Assembly (NCBI GenBank): GCA_012274175.1
Contig: JAAOZZ010000027.1
Span: 1-18,453, forward strand
Reading direction: 5' to 3'
DNA from: Betaproteobacteria bacterium
Lineage (GTDB): Bacteria > Pseudomonadota > Gammaproteobacteria > Burkholderiales > Usitatibacteraceae
DNA: 18,453 nucleotides
In this document: positions 14,837 to 18,453 of the stretch, in pieces
Numbering within the stretch: the stretch's first letter is position 1
Layout of the letters: each line of letters opens with the position of its first letter
The notes under the pieces: generated by a model
The model's database searches: none
What the model was told of the DNA's origin: nothing
Seen by the model: the letters and a program-made list of their open reading frames with translations, nothing else
Made by a program: the position numbers and the translations under genes

Positions 14837-15999
14837 GGCGATGGAAGGAACATCATCCGGAGGGTGTCCCAGCCGCGGGAAAGGAAGCCGCCGACGGGCA
14901 CTTCCTCGAGCGCCACGACGGGAAATTCGGCGATCGGCGCGTTGTCGCGCATGAGCCTCATTATCCCCGCTTTCTCCCCCGCGGCAAGCGGGGCGACTAT
15001 GGGCTGGCGCGTCTCCAGCGTGGTGCGCAGGCCGTCGAAATGGTCGCGCGGCAGGGTGATCCACACGTCGCGGTCGAAGCCCAGGGGCACGGTCGAGCGC
15101 GTGCCCTTGTAGATCGCGGGGCTCGCCACCGCCTGCCCCTTGCGGTACAGGCGGCGCGTGTCGTACGCCTGGAAGCCGAAGTTGAGCAGCCGCTGGGATT
15201 CGGTCGTGCGCAGCGTGTCCGATTTCGCGCCGAGCAGCACCGACACGAGCCGCCGTTCGCCGCGGCGCGCCGCGGCGACGATGCAGTACTCGGCCGCTTC
15301 GGTGAACCCGGTCTTCACCCCGTCCACCGTGGGGTCGGTCCACAGCAGGCGGTTGCGGTTGCTCTGCGCGATGCGGTTGTAGGTGAATTCCTTCTGCGCG
15401 AAGAGCGGGTAGCGGTCGGGGAAATCGCGGATGAGCGCCGCGGCGAGCCGCGCCAGGTCGCGGGCCGTGGTGTGGTGGCCGGGCGCGGGCTGGCCCGTAG
15501 GGTTCGCGAAGTGCGTGTTCGCGAGGCCCATGCGCCGGGCCTCGCGGTTCATCGCCGCGACGAACGCTTCCTGCGTGCCGCCCACGGCCTCGGCGAGGGC
15601 GATGGCGGCGTCGTTGCCCGAGTCGACGATGAGCCCCTGCAGCAACTCGGCCACCGTGGCCGGATGGGCCGGGTCGAGGAACATGCGCGAGCCCTGCGCG
15701 CCGTAAGCCGCCGGGGACACCTTGACCTCCTGCTGCGCCTCGATGCGGTGGTCGCGCAGCGCGGCGAACACGACATAGGCGGTCATCAGTTTGGTGAGCG
15801 AGGCGGGATCGAAGCGGTCGTTCTCGGATCCGGCGGCGAGGGTGCTCCCGCTCAACGTGTCCACGAGGAAGAACGCGCGCGCGGCGATGGGCGGCGCGGA
15901 GACGGGTTGCGCGCCGCAGGGCGCGACGGCCAGGGCGGCGAGCGCGGCCGCCGCGGCCGCGAGCAGCGCGGCGAGCCGTCGTCCCGTGGAATGGACCAT
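14833..15999 (-). CDS. dacC: D-alanyl-D-alanine carboxypeptidase (PBP5/6 type)
   Basis: This periplasmic low-molecular-weight PBP trims the terminal D-Ala from peptidoglycan pentapeptides, limiting cross-linking. The 388-residue product has a signal peptide (residues 1 to about 30, cleavage near CGA-QP). The penicillin-binding motifs are all present: Ser67-x-x-Lys70 (SLTK), Ser127-Gly-Asn129, and Lys229-Thr-Gly (VKTG). After the peptidase domain comes the all-beta PBP5_C domain (about 290-375), then a C-terminal GFLSRGWDTLRMMFLPSP segment that would form the amphipathic membrane anchor. The start ATG 15999 shares one base with the rlpA stop (TGATG) and the stop overlaps dat (ATGA). dacA, dacC and dacD cannot be told apart with confidence; the symbol is by analogy. 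Confidence 0.95.
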   Translation of the reverse strand: MVHSTGRRLAALLAAAAAALAALAVAPCGAQPVSAPPIAARAFFLVDTLSGSTLAAGSENDRFDPASLTKLMTAYVVFAALRDHRIEAQQEVKVSPAAYGAQGSRMFLDPAHPATVAELLQGLIVDSGNDAAIALAEAVGGTQEAFVAAMNREARRMGLANTHFANPTGQPAPGHHTTARDLARLAAALIRDFPDRYPLFAQKEFTYNRIAQSNRNRLLWTDPTVDGVKTGFTEAAEYCIVAAARRGERRLVSVLLGAKSDTLRTTESQRLLNFGFQAYDTRRLYRKGQAVASPAIYKGTRSTVPLGFDRDVWITLPRDHFDGLRTTLETRQPIVAPLAAGEKAGIMRLMRDNAPIAEFPVVALEEVPVGGFLSRGWDTLRMMFLPSP

Positions 16000-16877
16000 C
16001 AGCGCACGATGACGGACGGCGAGAGGCCGAGGGAACGGCGCACCTTCTCGGCGATGGCGTCCGCCTCGGCCCGGTTGCGGTACGGCCCGAGCCGCACGCG
16101 GTGCAGGCCGTCCCGCTGGGCGACCTCGATCGGCTCGAGGATCCAGGGCATCGCGCGCGCGACCTTGTCGCGGAAGCTCTCCGCGCCCTCGGCGCTGGAG
16201 AAGGCGCCCAGCTGCAGCCAGATGCCCCCGCTTTCCCCGCTGACCAGCGCGGCCTGCCCGCCCGCACTCGCCGGCACTGCCTGCGCCGCGGTGGGCGGGG
16301 AGGCCGTCGTGGAGACCGCCTGTGGCGCGCTGTCCTCGAACACCCGCTCGACGTCCACCATCCCGCTGCCCGCCGCCGCGATTCCGATGCGCGAGGCCGC
16401 GGCATACGAAAGGTCGATGATGCGGTTGGACAGGAACGGGCCCCGGTCGTTGATGCGCACCACCACGGATTTGCCGTTCTTGAGGTTCGTCACCCGGGCG
16501 TAGCTGGGGATCGGCAGCGTCTTGTGGGCCGCGGTCATCTTGAACATGTCGTAGGGCTCGCCCGATGCGGTGCGCTGGCCCTGGAACTTGCGCCCGTACC
16601 AGGAGGCGATGCCGCGCTGCTTCCACGGCTGCCGGTCCGCCACCGGAACGTAGGTCTGCCCCAGCACCGTGTAGGGGCGGTTGGCGTAACGGTGGAAGGC
16701 CTCGTCCCGCGGCACCGCATCGGGAATCCGGGCGATATCGTCGGGCACCGACGCGGGCGGCCCGTCGTCGGAGTAATAGGCGGGCGACCTCGGGCCTGCG
16801 GCCGACGGGCGCTTCGGGGCCGAACCGCAGCCGGCGAGCGCCAGCGCGAGCAACACCGCGATCCCGGCGGCGCGCAT
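15999..16877 (-). CDS. rlpA: RlpA-type septal lytic transglycosylase lipoprotein
   Basis: RlpA is an outer-membrane lipoprotein; in Pseudomonas it cleaves denuded glycan strands at the septum and helps daughter cells part. The 292-residue product has a lipobox LALAGC with Cys17, a low-complexity linker, a double-psi beta-barrel domain (about 88-180) and a C-terminal SPOR domain (about 216-292) that targets denuded septal glycan. The catalytic trio is visible as Glu107 (SGEPYD), His118 (TAAHKTLP) and Asp144 (INDRGPF), with the same 11- and 26-residue spacing as Glu120/His131/Asp157 of the Pseudomonas enzyme, so it is probably active. The ATG at 16877 shares one base with the rodA stop (TGATG), within the mrdA-rodA-rlpA-dacC order typical of proteobacteria. 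Confidence 0.96.
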   Translation of the reverse strand: MRAAGIAVLLALALAGCGSAPKRPSAAGPRSPAYYSDDGPPASVPDDIARIPDAVPRDEAFHRYANRPYTVLGQTYVPVADRQPWKQRGIASWYGRKFQGQRTASGEPYDMFKMTAAHKTLPIPSYARVTNLKNGKSVVVRINDRGPFLSNRIIDLSYAAASRIGIAAAGSGMVDVERVFEDSAPQAVSTTASPPTAAQAVPASAGGQAALVSGESGGIWLQLGAFSSAEGAESFRDKVARAMPWILEPIEVAQRDGLHRVRLGPYRNRAEADAIAEKVRRSLGLSPSVIVR

Positions 16878-17971
16878 CAGCTCGACACCAGCTGCTTGTG
16901 GGTGGAGATCGACATGAGGATGCCGAAGCCCGCGAGGATCGACAGCAGCGCCGTGCCGCCGTAGCTCACCATCGGCAGCGGGACCCCGACCACCGGCAGG
17001 ATGCCGCTCACCATTCCCATGTTCACGAACGCGTAGGTGAAGAACGTGAGCGTGATGGCCCCGGCGGTGAGCCGGGAGAAGACCGTGGAGGCGTTGGCGG
17101 CGATCATCATGCCGCGGGTGATGATGAGCACGTAGAGGATGATCAGGATGACGTTGCCCGCGAGGCCGAACTCCTCCCCGAAGACGGCGAGGATGAAGTC
17201 GGTGGAGCGCTCCGGCACGAAGTCGAGCTGGGCCTGGGTGCCGTTGAGCCAGCCCTTGCCCAGGATGCCCCCGGAGCCGATGGCGATCGTCGACTGGATG
17301 ATGTGGTAGCCCGAGCCCAGCGGATCGTCCAGGGGATTGAGGAGCGTGAGGATGCGCTGGCGCTGGTAGTCGTGGAGCATCGGCCACACGAACGGAATGC
17401 TCACCACCGCCGCGGTGAGGACCGAGAGCAGCACCCGCCACGACAGTCCGGCGAGGAATATCACGAAGAAGCCGGAGGCGAAGATGAGCAGCGCCGTGCC
17501 CAGGTCCGGCTGGCGCACGACGAGGCCCACGGGAAGCGCGAGGATGATCGCCGCGACGGCGAAATCGCGCAGCCGGAGTCCTTCCTCGTGGCGATGGAAG
17601 TACCACGCGAGTGCCAGCGGCACGGCGATCTTCATCACCTCCGAGGGCTGCAGCGTGGTGAAGCCCAGGTTGAGCCAGCGCCGCGCGCCGTTGCGCACCT
17701 CGCCGAAGAGGGCCACCGCGATCAGCAGCCCCATGCCGGCCACGTACGCCGGCACCGCGAGCCGCATGAGCGTCTGCGGGTGGATATGGGCGAAGAGCCA
17801 GAGCGCGAAGAGCGCGAGGGCGAGGTTGCGGCCCTGGGAGGCCACGCGGTCCACCGAGGAGCCCGAGGCGGAATACACCACGGTGAGCCCCAGGGCGAGG
17901 GTGAGCGCCAGTGCGGCCATGAGCGGGCCGTCGATGCGGCGGGAGAGGAAATCGAAGGCGCGGCTAATCAT
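16877..17971 (-). CDS. rodA: Rod-shape peptidoglycan polymerase RodA (SEDS family)
   Basis: RodA (MrdB) is the SEDS glycosyltransferase of the elongasome, working with PBP2 under MreB control to extend the side wall. The 364-residue product has about ten membrane helices. The SEDS landmarks are GARRWLNLGFTTLQPSEVMK with Glu111, RQPDLGTALL (about 153-162), and the extracellular-loop FVPERSTDFILAVFGEEFG with the essential aspartate at 258. The closing VGVPLPMVSYGGTALL is the classic FtsW/RodA/SpoVE signature region. A ribosome site GAGGA lies just upstream of the ATG at 17971, inside the last codons of mrdA; the two genes overlap by eight bases. Confidence 0.97.
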   Translation of the reverse strand: MISRAFDFLSRRIDGPLMAALALTLALGLTVVYSASGSSVDRVASQGRNLALALFALWLFAHIHPQTLMRLAVPAYVAGMGLLIAVALFGEVRNGARRWLNLGFTTLQPSEVMKIAVPLALAWYFHRHEEGLRLRDFAVAAIILALPVGLVVRQPDLGTALLIFASGFFVIFLAGLSWRVLLSVLTAAVVSIPFVWPMLHDYQRQRILTLLNPLDDPLGSGYHIIQSTIAIGSGGILGKGWLNGTQAQLDFVPERSTDFILAVFGEEFGLAGNVILIILYVLIITRGMMIAANASTVFSRLTAGAITLTFFTYAFVNMGMVSGILPVVGVPLPMVSYGGTALLSILAGFGILMSISTHKQLVSS

Positions 17972-18453
17972 GTTCCTCGTCGATCGCTTGGTCGGGCGGC
18001 GGCGGCGCGGGCTTCGCCTGCGGGCGCTTGCCCAGCAGATAGTAGTCGAACCCCTGGCGCGCGATCGGGCCGGCCGTCGAGCCGCCGTGCTGCCCGTTCT
18101 CCACCAGGATCGCCATCGCGAGCTTGGGATCGTCGGCGGGCGCGAAGGCGATGAAGAGCGCATGGTCCCAGTGCTCGCGCTTCATGCGCTTCTCGTCGTA
18201 GCGCTCCCCCTGCTTCATGCCGACCACCTGCGCGGTGCCCGTCTTGGCCGCGATCGAGTAGGGAGCGCCCGCGGCCGCCTGCACGGCGGTTCCGCCGGGC
18301 CGGGTCACGTCCGCCATGGCGTCGCGCACGATCGCGAGGTTCTCCGGCTTCACGATCGCGGCCGAAGGAGCGCCGGCCGCGGCGAACGGGCGCAGCTCGT
18401 GGGTCTTCGAGTCCTCCACCGCCTTCAGCAGGTGCGGATGCACCGGGACCCCG
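17964..18453 (-). CDS. mrdA: Penicillin-binding protein 2, C-terminal part (5' end outside window)
   Basis: PBP2 is the class B transpeptidase that cross-links the glycan made by RodA. Only about the last 163 residues are in the window, the frame staying open to the edge. The KTG box appears as AAKTGTAQV near 18231-18251, followed by MKQGERYDEKRMKREHWDHALFIAFAPADDPKLAMAILVENGQHGGSTAGPIARQGFDYYLLGK, the conserved end of class B transpeptidase domains. A Pro-rich, acidic cytoplasm-distal tail (PAPPPPDQAIDEEHD) ends the protein. The SxxK and SxN motifs lie outside the window. Identity as PBP2 rather than PBP3/FtsI rests on the rodA neighbour and on the ending. Confidence 0.93.
   Translation of the reverse strand, partial: GVPVHPHLLKAVEDSKTHELRPFAAAGAPSAAIVKPENLAIVRDAMADVTRPGGTAVQAAAGAPYSIAAKTGTAQVVGMKQGERYDEKRMKREHWDHALFIAFAPADDPKLAMAILVENGQHGGSTAGPIARQGFDYYLLGKRPQAKPAPPPPDQAIDEEHD

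Noticed and set aside
13766..18154. Three long + strand open frames opposite dat, dacC, rlpA and rodA
   Set aside because: All lie antisense to well-conserved genes, with low-complexity Arg/His/Gly composition and no recognisable domain.

Overview
The window is a gene-dense stretch of a high-GC bacterial chromosome. Gene content and order point to a betaproteobacterium or a close relative: aroE-mtgA, an lptM-lysA pair divergent from cyaY, argH next to an AlgZ/AlgR-type two-component pair, and mrdA-rodA-rlpA-dacC-dat-ybeD-lipB-lipA. Nothing marks a prophage, insertion sequence, integron, CRISPR array or RNA gene. Almost every base is coding and no gene-free stretch exceeds 300 bp. Long open frames on the opposite strand of real genes are composition artefacts and are left out.

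Region 1 (1-3165, + strand): the 3' part of aroE, then mtgA (peptidoglycan glycosyltransferase), mgtE (Mg2+ channel/transporter) and thpR (2',3'-cyclic phosphodiesterase). The first three are joined by 4-base GTGA overlaps and form a likely operon. A large inverted repeat at 3180-3239 closes it.

Region 2 (3286-5526): a lysine-rich, histone H1/AlgP-like protein built on a 15-bp tandem repeat (- strand), then lysA preceded by the 39-codon lipoprotein gene lptM (- strand), and cyaY diverging from lptM with about 10 bp between start codons.

Region 3 (5527-9482): a MarR-family regulator with an unusual cysteine-rich C-terminal tail, a probable CTG start and a perfect operator palindrome inside its promoter. 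It meets argH tail-to-tail with no spacer. Diverging from argH is a LytS/AlgZ-type histidine kinase overlapping a LytTR/AlgR-type response regulator by GTGA. The H1/AlgP-like gene, lysA, lptM, cyaY, argH, algZ and algR recall the chromosomal neighbourhood of the Pseudomonas alginate/twitching regulators, here compressed into about 6 kb, with hemC absent after algR.

Region 4 (9486-12083): a LysR regulator divergent from malate synthase aceB (glyoxylate bypass), with a palindrome in the shared 93-bp gap.

Region 5 (12096-18453, - strand): one long probable operon read right to left. It runs mrdA (PBP2, partial), rodA, rlpA, dacC, a D-amino-acid transaminase, ybeD, lipB, lipA. Most junctions overlap (ATGA, TGATG, GTGA). 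It joins the elongasome synthase pair, a septal/glycan hydrolase lipoprotein, a D,D-carboxypeptidase and a D-Ala/D-Glu interconverting enzyme to the lipoate biosynthesis pair.

Most of the window is conserved core genome. The least ordinary items are the MarR regulator (cysteine tail, CTG start, operator in the promoter spacer), the variable-repeat H1-like protein, the head-to-head lptM/cyaY start region and the large hairpin behind thpR. No wholly new system is claimed.
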